Source: Primula veris
Lineage: Eukaryota > Streptophyta > Magnoliopsida > Ericales > Primulaceae
Length of the DNA stretch: 64,000 bases
Direction: 5' to 3'
NCBI GenBank assembly: GCA_963682055.1
Contig: OY821749.1
Coordinates: forward strand, 4,266,336-4,330,335
The translations under genes and the position numbers were made by a program. Numbering within the stretch: the first letter of the stretch is position 1; each line of letters begins with the position of its first letter. This document shows, piece by piece, positions 24,187-34,084 of this stretch. The notes beneath the pieces were generated by a model. It saw only the letters and a list, made by a program, of their open reading frames with translations. It was not told the DNA's origin and did no database searches.

Positions 24187-24478
24187 TCCTTTATTGTTAT
24201 AATAACCAAATTCCAAAATTTGCCATTTCTTTTCAAGAACACTCTTATACTTTTTTTATTAATTACTAATTATTATACTATCATATTCTCATAAAAAATA
24301 GAAAGAGTAAAAACTAATAACACTATTTATTTCTATTTAATTACACAAAATTCTTTTAAGCGTTCTCATCTTATATTATATATTTTTTATTATTCTTTAT
24401 ATATTTGTATCATTACTATACTTATTTTCTATCTATTTTGTCACGCTAAAGGTCACATGCGGTGGACACAATTAATAG
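24187..24478 (+). mobile_element. Helitron-like short element, copy 3
   Basis: It starts TC after an A (TCCTTTATTGTTATAATAACC) and follows the same internal order as the copies at 3316 and 3618 (ttgccatttcttttcaaga, then agagtaaaaactaataacac). It ends after 'cacatgcggtggacacaatt' with AATAG before T. The 3' hairpin is decayed here. Confidence 0.45.
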
Positions 24479-25232
24479 TATAATAAAAAACCACAATTGA
24501 AATTGGGATTTCACATGAATAAATAAATGGAAGACCATTCAGACTTTTTGCTACAAATGTTCTAAAAGAAAATTTATCAAATAAGATGAGTTGTGAACAT
24601 AATCGGATTTGGATGACACATATCTTCTTTTTTTTTTTTAAACAAACATAACAAAAACGAGTAAATTTGTTACTTTTAACTTGGAAGTTATTTTGACACA
24701 TCTAAACTTGTCTCTTTCCAAGCTAAACCGGAACAATATAAAGCTAAATTTGTTACTTTTAATAAAAGTGTAACTTCAAACATACTTTGTACCAAATGAC
24801 ACAGACAATTTTATAAAAGGGGTTTTCCAGAATAAAACAATCAAGTAAATAATCAGGTAAACATGTTACATCATTTCATGAACAATATTATACTAGCTTC
24901 ATTGTTCATTAACTATATAATCATCTATCAACAGTTTCATAAGAGTATACTTTCGGTTCAATTTCGATATAAATTTTTCGGCAAACAAAAATTAATCTTA
25001 TCATATTAAATTTAAACCTTTCAAAATTGATTTTGTATAAAGTATAAACTAGTGTTGGATTATTTTACAGGATAATGACTTAGAACTTATATATGCACAG
25101 AAAGTGTTCGATGAAATTACTCTATTGAACTAAATATCTGAATTTATTCATTTTTTTCATGCTTGGAAGTTGGAAATGATTTTGCTCACCATTTTTAAAT
25201 TTACAAAAAACTTATCTGCTAATGCAGATGCA
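24479..25232. other. Intergenic sequence
   Basis: AT-rich with no supported gene. A TATATAAA at 25233-25240 could be the core promoter of the following ribosomal-protein gene. Confidence 0.5.
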
Positions 25233-25361
25233 TATATAAATGAATTCAATGTATATTGAATTTTGATTTTCAATAAGTGGCAAATACATGACCGATACAC
25301 ATGAACGTGTGCACATTTGTTGACTGATTGAATTAATCCTCTCGTAGGTACCGGTATTACT

Positions 25362-28300
25362 ATGGCTTTACCGTGCTTTTCGCCACTGCAATTTAAGACT
25401 AAAGATCTTTTTAGCATTGTTTCAAATCCTTTCAGATCTCTATCTGGGCATAATAGGCGTAAGTGAACTACGAGTTCCGGTTATTTTATCAGGTTTTATT
25501 TTGGGAAGCAGTCAAGCAGGAAAATTTTAGTGTTAACAGTAAACTACAAGTTCTAGGCTTTTCTTGGGAAAAGATCTTACTTGAATACTAAGTGACGCAG
25601 CGTTAGCTAAGGAAGAACGTGACTAGATATCGTTCTAGTAGACGCAATGAAGATATCGTTCTTCGGACGCAAAGAAATCTGGAATCTACCAGAAAAATAA
25701 CAAGTATTCTCCTAGAAAGAGAAACTCTAAATTATATTTTATTTTGATAGAAACTTTTTTGTGTCCTTTACATCATGAACCAAAGGCCTTTATATAGGCT
25801 AACAAGAATGCAAAAGGTCCTAGAAGTAGTAAATCCAAGAATGTAAAACAACTTATGTTACATGAATATAGACAGATCATGAACAGACTCATGATATGGA
25901 CTTAATATTCATGTACCACTTTATTAATGTTCATGTATCCTACATCAGTCTCTCCTTCTCTGAGAAGAACTCGACCTCAAGTTTAGAGTAGGAATAGCTG
26001 TTGACGGTGGGGCATGATAATCGAACAGGTCTTGAACATTGAAAGTTTTAGAAATAGCATAATCGCTAGGAAGATCAACAACATAAGCATTTTCATTAAT
26101 CCTCTTCAAAACACGCACAGGCCCAATCTTCTTCTGTTTGAGCTTGTTGTAGGTCCCAACAGGAAACCTTTCCTTGCGCAAATGTACCATTACCATATCA
26201 CCAACCTCAAAAGTCTTGCTCCGACGATGGAGATCAGCTGCAGCTTTGTATTTTGTAGTTGATTCCTGTAACTTTTTTCGAACATCAGCATGTATATCTG
26301 CCACCTTTTCGACCATATGATCAGCTACAATACTCATACCAGGGAGTCTAGGAAGAGGAATCAAATCCAGAGTACGCAGAGGAGGACGAACATAAACAAT
26401 TTCGAACGGAGATTTTCCAGTCGAACGATTTGGCATGGTGTTGAATGCAAATTCAGCTTGGGAAATAGCAAAATCCCACTGCCTTGGACTATCTTGACAT
26501 AAACTTCGTAGAATGTTCCCCAAGGTACGATTCACCACCTCTGTTTGACCATCCGTTTGCAGGTGACAAGTCGTGCTATACTTTAAAGTCGTGTCCAATC
26601 GCATCCATACTGTTTTCCAAAAGTAGCTCAAAAACTTGGTGTCACGATCAGAGACGATGGTTTTTGGCACACCGTGAAGGCGAACAACTTCACGAAAAAA
26701 TAAATGAGCAATATGGCTAGCGTCATTAGTCTTTCGGCAAGGAATAAAATGCGCCATTTTCGAAAACCTGTCCACGACCACAAAAATAGAATCCATGCCT
26801 CGTTGTGTTCGAGGAAGTCCGAGAACAAAATCCATAGACAAATCCTCCCATGGAAACTCAGGAATGGGAAGCGGAGTATATAAGCCAGTATTTTGAGCTT
26901 GCCCCTTCGACGTCTGACATGTATAACATCGTTTCACATACTTTTCAACATCCTTTTTTAGTTGCGGCCAGTAGTAACGAGATTCCACCAAGGCGATATT
27001 TTTGTCTCGTCCCAAATGTCCACTTAAACCACCACAGTGACTCTCCCGAATAATGTGCCCTCGCAGCGATCCACGAGGAATGCAGAGGCGGTCCTCGTAG
27101 AAAAAAAAACCCATCTTGTATTTGAAACTTACCCACGGGTAAAATATCTGATTTGCTTTTTTTCCATATATCTTTAAAATCTTCATCATCATCATAAAGG
27201 TCTTTCAAATATTCAACCCCAGAAACATCACTTTTTGCCATAATCAATAAAGAAGCCCGTCGACTCAACGCATCAGCCACTTTATTGAGTTGCCCCGACT
27301 TATGTTTAAGAGAAAAAGTAAACCTTTGTATGTAAGCAATCCACCTCGCATGCATTCGGTTCGGTTTAGTAGCATTTTGAAGATATTTAAGGGCTTGATG
27401 ATCACTATTAAGAACGAAAGCTCCTTGAATCAAATATGGCTCCCAATGGTACAAACACCTCACAACCGCATACAATTCTTGTTCGTAAGTTGTCCATTTT
27501 TGTCGAGCTTCACTAAGTTTCTCGCTAAAGAAGGCTATGGGCCTACTCTCTTGAGAAAGAACGGCTCCAATTCCGACACCGGAAGCATCACAGTCAACTT
27601 CGAATACTTTCCCAAAATCAGGTATAGCTAAAATAGGCGCTGACGTCAACCTCTCTTTTAAAAGCGTGAAACTTTCCTCAGCCTCCTCGGTCCATATAAA
27701 TTATTTTTGTTTCATGCAGTCGGTAATAGGGGCAGCGATGGAACTAAAATTCTTTACAAAACGTCTGTAGAAGGTCGCCAAACCGTGGAAACTACGAACC
27801 TGTGCGATAGATTTAGGGGTAGGCCACTCCTGAATGGCTCTCACCTTTTCCTCGTCAACTTTAATCCCGTCGGCGCTAACAACGAACCCCAAAAAGATCA
27901 AACTATCCGTCACGAAACTGCACTTCTTGGAGTTTATGTATAATTTATTTACTCGTAGAACTTCAAAAACTTCTTGCAAGTGTTGTAAATGTTCTTCGTT
28001 ATTACGACTATATATTAGGATATCGTCGAAATAAACAACAACAAACTTTCCGAAAGGTTGGAATACCTGATTCATCAAGCGCATAAAAGTACTGGGTGCG
28101 TTGGATAATCCAAATGGCATAACAAGCCACTCATATAACCCATCTCGCGTCTTGAATGCAGTTTTCCACTCATCGCCAGGACGAATTCGAATCTGGTGAT
28201 AACCACTTTTCAAGTCGATTTTTGAAAATACTTTCGAACCGGCCAACTTATCAAGCATATCATCTAGCCTCGGTATAGGAAATCTGTATTTTACAGTAAT

Positions 28301-31300
28301 CTTATTGATAGCTCGACTATCGATACACATCCGCCAACTTCCATCTTTCTTGGGTGTCAACAAGGCAGGCACCGCACACGGGCTCATACTCGTCCTGATA
28401 AAACCCTTTTGCAGCAAATCATTAACCTGATCTTGGAGGATCTGGAATTCCTTCGGGCTCATCCTGTAATGTGGCAGGTTTGGTAAGCTCGCACCGGGAA
28501 CAAAATCAATCTCATGTTGAATATTTCTCATGGGGGGTAATTCGGTTGGCAATTCGTCTGGCAGGATCTCTCTAAACTCAGATAATAACGTTTTAACACA
28601 TTCCGGCATACCCACACTAGAATCTTTTTGCTCTTCACCTTTGATCACCAAAGCATAAGCGTGTCTCGTCTCCTTCACTTCTCTAACAAAATCTGACACA
28701 ATCAGAAAAGAATCGACTTTGGTAGTTGGGGAAGTCGTAACTCTTCCTTCACGCTTCATAGGGGTCAAGACAATCTTTTTCTTATTTTTGTAAAAAGTAA
28801 AAGTATTATCTTTTCCTCTATGAACTGTGTTCAAGTCGAACTGCCATGGCCTACCCAACATGTGACAAGCACCCATATCGACAATGTCACATAATACCTC
28901 GTCTTTATACTTTGAGCCAATAGAGAAAGGTATCACGCATTGTTCCGTCACCTTCGTTTCACCGACCTTTTTAATCCAACCAATACTATAGGGGGAGGGG
29001 TGTCTTGTCGTTGGAAGTTTCAACTTCTCTACCATAGTTCTTGACACAATATTCTCGCTGCTACCTCCATCAATGATTAAATCGCAAACGCGTTGGTTAA
29101 CAGTACAACGAGTTTTGAATATGTTGTGCCTCTGAACATCCTCTTTGCGCGGAGTATACATCAAGCGTTGCACAACAAGTGATAAACCTTCATCTTCATG
29201 GATCCACTCGGATGGATCGTCTTTCTCCAAGTTCTCAATTCCTTCTTCTTGTTCCCCACTCTCGTACCCATGTTCGACTAAATTGGCAGCACGTCGTTGA
29301 GGACAATTATTAGAGTAGTGCCCAGTTTGATTGCAACGATAACACTTGTCAGCTCGTGCCGGAGCATAAATGTCTTTTTGAGAACCTGAGCCGCTTGCAC
29401 TATATTTAGTATTAGTCTGACTTTTCCAATGTGGTTTATTTTGACTTTGAGTAACCTGGTTGTTGTTTACTTCAGTTGAAGGGTTTCCTTTAGCTGACTC
29501 GACATGATCTGGGACCGAAGAAGTATTTCTTACAAAAGTCTGGTTTCGAGAACTCCCGGATCTGGCCAATTGCATCTCAACCCTTGTAGCTAGCTGAATT
29601 GCATCTTGCAAAGTATGAACCGGCTGCATATTAACAGGATTTTGTAGATTGGTACGCAGGCCATTGACAAACCGTGCCACTAGTTGACCTTCTGTCTCGG
29701 GTAAATCATTTCGGGAAGAAAGCCGCTGAAACTCGGAGGTGTACTCATGGACAGATCTAGCTCCTTGTTGACATCTCTGGTATTGATGGAATAAAACTTG
29801 GTCGTAATCTGGAGGGAGAAAACGGGCTCTCAATAGTTGCTTCATCCGATGCCAAGACCGTACTCTGTTTTTGCCTTGTCGTAACCGTGACAACTGCAAT
29901 TGTTCCCACCAAGCAGAAGCACCACTTTTCAATTTGTACGCAACGAGTTTTACCTTTTTCTCCTCCTCAATATCCATGTAATCAAAAAATCGTTCAACTT
30001 CGCTTAACCAGTCCAGAAAATCTTCGATATTCAGCTGTCCATTAAAGGACGGCAAATCCATCCTCATACGGTAATTATTAGGGCGAGTGTCTTCTCTGGG
30101 AGTTTCATACATCGCCGCTTGCTCGAGATCATCGTCACTGGAATCGTCATCGTAAGTCTGATAATGCCGAGGGCCTCCTTGTTGTCTAAAACGGTTGTTT
30201 GGTCTGGGCTCACGAACTCCTTCCCTTTGACGGGGATTAGGATCTTCATTAGGATTCAGTTCGCCACCTGCATTCGGTCCACCGCCTACAGCACCATTGA
30301 GGTTCATTCGCCCTAAAAGACCAAGTATTTGATCTAGTTGTTGTTGTTGTCTTTCTGATTGTTGTCGCTGAGTCTCGATCACATTCATTATAGCTCCAAT
30401 ATCAAACCCCTGACTTCCGTCATTCTGGTTTGAAAGATTTCCTCCACCGCCGTTGGTCATCGAGACTAGGGACAACCTGCTCTGATACCACTTGACGCAG
30501 CGTTAGCTAAGGAAGAACGTGACTAGATATCGTTCTAGTAGACGCAATGAAGATATCGTTCTTCGGACGCAAAGAAATCTGGAATCCACCAGAAAAATAA
30601 CAAGTATTCTCCTAGAAAGAGAAACTCTAAATTATATTTTATTTTGATAGAAACTTTTTTGTGTCCTTTACATCATGAACCAAAGGCCTTTATATAGGCT
30701 AACAAGAATGCAAAAGGTCCTAGAAGTAGTAAATTCAAGAATGTAAAACAACTTATGTTACATGAATATAGACAGATCATGAACAGACTCATGATATGGA
30801 CTTAATATTCATGTACCACTTTATTAATGTTCATGTATCCTACATCACTAAGAAAACTGAACTATGAGTATTTGGTGTTACTTTTTGGGTTTTGTTTCGG
30901 TACAGACTTGTAATATTGATACTAAGAAATACTAAAAATGTTTTTCGAGCTTTGCGGTTCAGGTTTATTTTCTGAGGTATTTAATGTTACATGCACTTCC
31001 AATGAGTAAGTGAACTACAAGCATTGTGGTCCAGGTTCATTTTCTGGGAATTTTAATGTTTACAATTTGCACTTTCAATACCAAAAGTAGGTGAGCTACA
31101 AGCATTTTGGGGTAACTTTTAAGGTTTGTTTCCATAAAGACATCGAGTTTATAATACTGTGAATTAGTGAATTAGGAGTAGTTCGTTTTAATTCCTAAAT
31201 TTATTTGGAAAAGGATTTGAACTTTTACTACTAAGAAATTCTTTGCAAGAGTAAGTTATCTACGGGCATTTTGTTTCATTTTCCTATGATTAAAATTGCA

Positions 31301-32648
31301 CTTTTAATACTGAAAACAAGTGAACTTCAAGCATTTGGTTTCACTACCTCGGTTTTATATTGATAAAGATTCCAACTATTATTACCAAGAATTTTTGAAC
31401 TATCAGTATTGCTGCACTCCCTTTGCAGTTTCTGGTCTGATAAAGACCTGAGCCAAACTGTGAGGAAAGGATACATAATTCTCTTATTGTGGTGCGTAAT
31501 TCCATATTATAAGTGCATGATCTTAATTCTTTAGTGATGGAAAAGTGTTTATTCACGTTGTGTAGGATTGTCAATGAAACCATTAGTTGTTGAGGCAAAA
31601 GGAAATACCCGGACCGAGAATGCAAAGATTCGGAACAGGAGAACACAGAAAAAGGTAGGGATCATCTTAATTAAACAGCTACTTCCATAGTATTTTTTGT
31701 TAACTGAAAAATTAAATGGGAGAATTTCAGTTAGATAGTGGGCTTATTTTTCAAATAGTCAAGAGGCTAATTTATTTCTTTGTTCTCTGTATTAAGTATA
31801 CTGCGAAATTGGTATACAGCAAAACTGGGTGGTTCTCTATGGACACTCTGCCTTGGGCGATGGGGGCTCTCTCTTTGACTAATATAGTATTTTAAGGTTG
31901 TCAATATTGTTTTCTACCGTGGCAGAAAGATCCCCATCTTGACTTATTGTTGTATAAGTATTAAGTTGTAGCTTTTGTTCTCTCTCCCAGATTATAATGA
32001 GATTTAACAAAAAGTAGTTGATTTCACCAATGTATTGTGATGCTCGTCTCATTCTGTATGCTACAGTTCAACGGTACAGCTACAAAACCTCGGCTTTCCG
32101 TGTTCTGTTCGGATAAACAACTATATGCTACACTGGTTGATGATGATACTAAGAAGTGCTTATTCTACGGAAGCACTTTGCAAAGGTCCATAAGAGGAGA
32201 TCCCCCGTGCACCAAGATTGTGAGCTCATATTTTTGCTTTTTTATCTGTTCCTATATACCAGTTGACCTTGTTTGGTTGCATGCTTTTTGTTTAGTTGCT
32301 TAGCATTGGACTGTATTTACGTGACCAAATTATAAGCTGGGATTTCTAGTTTCTTGATCTGGAAACGATAGAAAGTGTGAAGCTTCATGAACCTAGCTTT
32401 TCTCTTATCTTAAACAAATCTAGCTTATTTGCTTAGTACCTTACTTGAAGAGAAAAATAATATCACTGAGCCAAGATTCAATTTATTGTTAGGAAGCCGC
32501 TGAACGTGTTGGTGATGAGCTTGTGAAGACTTGTATTACACTCGAAATTAATGAAATATCGTCATACGATCGCAATGGGTTCGCAATTGGGGAGAGGATG
32601 GCGGCATTTGAGGTGGCAATTTCTCGACATGGTTTTTTGCTGCGTTGA
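25362..32648 (+). CDS. uL18-family (50S L18-like) ribosomal protein, probably plastid-targeted
   Basis: Four exons: 25362-25458, 31566-31654, 32067-32219 and 32493-32648, giving 164 aa. All phases agree; the first junction splits an Arg codon 1/2. Exon 1 begins [14 protein letters not shown], is rich in Ser and basic residues and lacks acids apart from one Asp, as expected of a transit peptide; the donor is cGTAAGT. Exons 2-4 encode the L18 domain: [52 protein letters not shown] and the terminal [10 protein letters not shown]18 binds 5S rRNA in the large subunit. Intron 1 is 6,107 bp because an LTR retrotransposon (25593-30847) sits in it, antisense. This could be a divergent L18-like protein rather than the main plastid L18. 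Exon 1 is inferred from phase, splice site and composition only. Confidence 0.85.
25593..25947 (-). repeat. 3' LTR of the Ty3/gypsy element
   Basis: 355 bp, ends TG..CA. It differs from the other LTR at two sites: within 'ggaatctacc' near 25686 and 'gtaaatccaag' near 25834. On the minus strand it carries a TATA-like 'ctatataaag' (plus-strand 25794-25803). Confidence 0.95.
25945..30460 (-). pseudogene. Gag-pol polyprotein of the Ty3/gypsy element, two lesions
   Basis: One long frame with its first ATG at 30460. Approximate positions count from the upstream in-frame TTG at 30475. Gag core about 140-280 (WWEQLQ), CCHC knuckle [14 protein letters not shown] about 378-391, protease with [11 protein letters not shown] about 467-477, reverse transcriptase about 660-850 with YFDD at 815-818. 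After a TAA at 27701-27703 the same frame continues through RNase H ([16 protein letters not shown], then [10 protein letters not shown]) to about 27110. A nine-base homopolymer at 27101-27109 then shifts the frame. The integrase follows, with its zinc-binding region, D-D-E core ([32 protein letters not shown]) and C-terminal domain, ending at 25945. With only two lesions it may be mobilised in trans. The protease triad reads DGG where many retroelements have D-T/S-G. Confidence 0.92.
25948..25962 (-). other. Polypurine tract of the Ty3/gypsy element
   Basis: On the minus strand the 15 bases next to the 3' LTR are AGAGAAGGAGAGAC preceded by C, nearly all purine, the usual primer for plus-strand DNA synthesis. 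The tract is also coding: it specifies the last residues of the integrase frame, whose stop codon is formed by the first bases of the LTR. Confidence 0.8.
30479..30490 (-). other. Primer-binding site (initiator tRNA-Met type)
   Basis: On the minus strand TGGTATCAGAGC lies two bases inside the 5' LTR. It matches the 3' end complement of plant initiator tRNA-Met, the common primer for Ty3/gypsy elements. The gag ATG follows 19 bases later. Confidence 0.93.
30493..30847 (-). repeat. 5' LTR of the Ty3/gypsy element
   Basis: 355 bp, the partner of 25593-25947, with which it is identical except for two substitutions. It should hold the element's promoter: a TATA-like 'ctatataaag' occurs on the minus strand around 30694-30703. 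Confidence 0.95.
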
Positions 32649-33307
32649 AAAGGATGGTCTGTATATGCTTCTGGGATAGTAATTAACGCAAGCATAGTTT
32701 GGATGTCTATAGAGTCGAGTTTGGCTCATGTGTTTAAGGAACTTCCAGTAGCTGTCAGTCTTGTCAAGTGGAATGGAAAACGAGTGATGTAATATGGAGC
32801 AGCTCTTCGTTTCATTTGTATCTAGTTTGGTTGCAGATTTAAAGTGAAAAAGTTGGCTCATTTTTGTTTTAAAAAAATACTGGGTTTATTCATTTTAACA
32901 TGTGAAGCATTTTTCCAAACCAATCAACAAAAAATATACTCAGATTTTGAGCTGACAAAAAAATAAGCTACAACTTAGAAACAAAGAAACAAGCAAATGA
33001 GCCACCAATCTACAATTGCTCCATAACAATAATTCCTTTTTTCAGACTTACGTGTTCATAGTTGCTATTGTACGTCTATACGACTGTCCCCAATATGTCT
33101 ACAAATCGACATGAGTTAGAGCTTATATTCTAATGCAAGTGAAAAATCGAAACTTAGAGCTAACCTCCATGAGTTCTGCTTCAGTAGGATACTCTATTTT
33201 TTCGTAAATACAATAACATCAAGAATCTTATAGGGATTATTATCTCAGTTAAATGAATTAAACATAGATACCTTTGCAATAAACGTAGTCCATTTTATGA
33301 TTAATCA
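32649..33307. other. 3' flank of the uL18-like gene
   Basis: Likely 3' untranslated sequence to about 32880, then plain AT-rich intergenic DNA. Confidence 0.5.
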
Positions 33308-33546
33308 CTCCCCCGTTCCCTTTTTAATCGTCCATTATCCCATTTTTTGAAGTTTCCAATTAATTTTCCACTTTACAAATGTAGTAAGTATACTATTGTG
33401 CATTTATAATTGTATCCCTGATCCAAACTCTTGCACATTTCATGTTTGTTTTATATATAGGGATAAATATGGAAAAAAAAACATTCAAATAGTGTCGTAA
33501 CTTTGTCGTCCCAGATCACGATTACAATATGAGTTCGGATGGAGTA
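33308..33546. mobile_element. Stowaway-like MITE, degenerate
   Basis: It starts CTCCCCCGTTCCCTTTTTAAT and ends GTTCGGATGGAGTA, the inverted 'CTCCRTCC..' termini of Tc1/mariner-type Stowaway MITEs, with TA next to the right end. It is about 240 bp and diverged. Confidence 0.6.
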
Positions 33547-33599
33547 TAAAGTGGTACAGCCGAGCACAACATCATTACCAATTTACCCAGCCATCAGTC

Positions 33600-33665
33600 T
33601 AAGGAAACATTTTTTTATTTTTTTATTTATTTATTTATTATTATTTTTTATTTATTTATTTTTGA
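33600..33665. repeat. T-rich (TTTA)n low-complexity tract
   Basis: Runs of TTTA and TTA units with almost no G or C. Confidence 0.8.
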
Positions 33666-34084
33666 AGAGAAGGAAACATATAGCTTATACATGCTAAGAA
33701 AATCTAGTAAACATGTATTCAAGTGTACATCTTTTCTAACCATGTGGGTTGTATAACAATTATCATAACATTTTTTTCAAACAAAACCCCGAAAATTCCT
33801 TTCATTCTTTCTCACAACCAAAATCTAAATTTCTCTCTAAACTTGGAGAAATTATTTGGTCCTCTCTGTTCTTCCCACTTATTTGTTTATCTCATAATCT
33901 CATTAAATTATTCCCGTTTTCTTGCAAATGTCTCTTCTCTGCATGTAACTCTACTCCTTTTCACGATTCCGTCCATCTCGTCGCTGTTACCAGAGTTGCT
34001 ATGGCAGGGACTAGCCTAGCCTAGCCCAGCTCACGAACGGACTTAATAAAAAAAGAACTTAACTTATAGAACTCATAATTCAAA

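Larger units (their letters stand above)
25593..30847 (-). mobile_element. Complete Ty3/gypsy LTR retrotransposon
   Basis: A 5,255-bp element with 355-bp LTRs that start TG and end CA, flanked by a 5-bp target duplication CTAAG at 25588-25592 and 30848-30852. Reading on the minus strand, the order is 5' LTR, primer-binding site, gag, protease, reverse transcriptase, RNase H, integrase, purine tract, 3' LTR. Integrase following reverse transcriptase marks the Ty3/gypsy order. The two LTRs differ at only two positions that I could find, so insertion is recent. There is no chromodomain after the integrase. It lies antisense inside an intron of the uL18-like gene. Confidence 0.97.
25461..31400. 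repeat. Degenerate ~80-110-bp repeats in intron 1 of the uL18-like gene, split by a retrotransposon
   Basis: Outside the retrotransposon, the intron is built of diverged units. Each contains a 'gtgaactacaagcatt' phrase, then 'ggttcattttctggga', then 'gcactttcaatac'. Units are recognisable at about 25461, 25535, 30855, 31005, 31085 and 31315. The retrotransposon landed in the 'aatactaag' part of one unit. Confidence 0.6.

Noticed and set aside
26014..28034. Plus-strand frames across the integrase and reverse-transcriptase regions
   Set aside because: They are antisense shadows of the retrotransposon polyprotein on the minus strand.
33723..34024. Two overlapping ~95-codon frames before the DC1 locus
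   Set aside because: They overlap in different frames with T-rich composition and no recognisable features.
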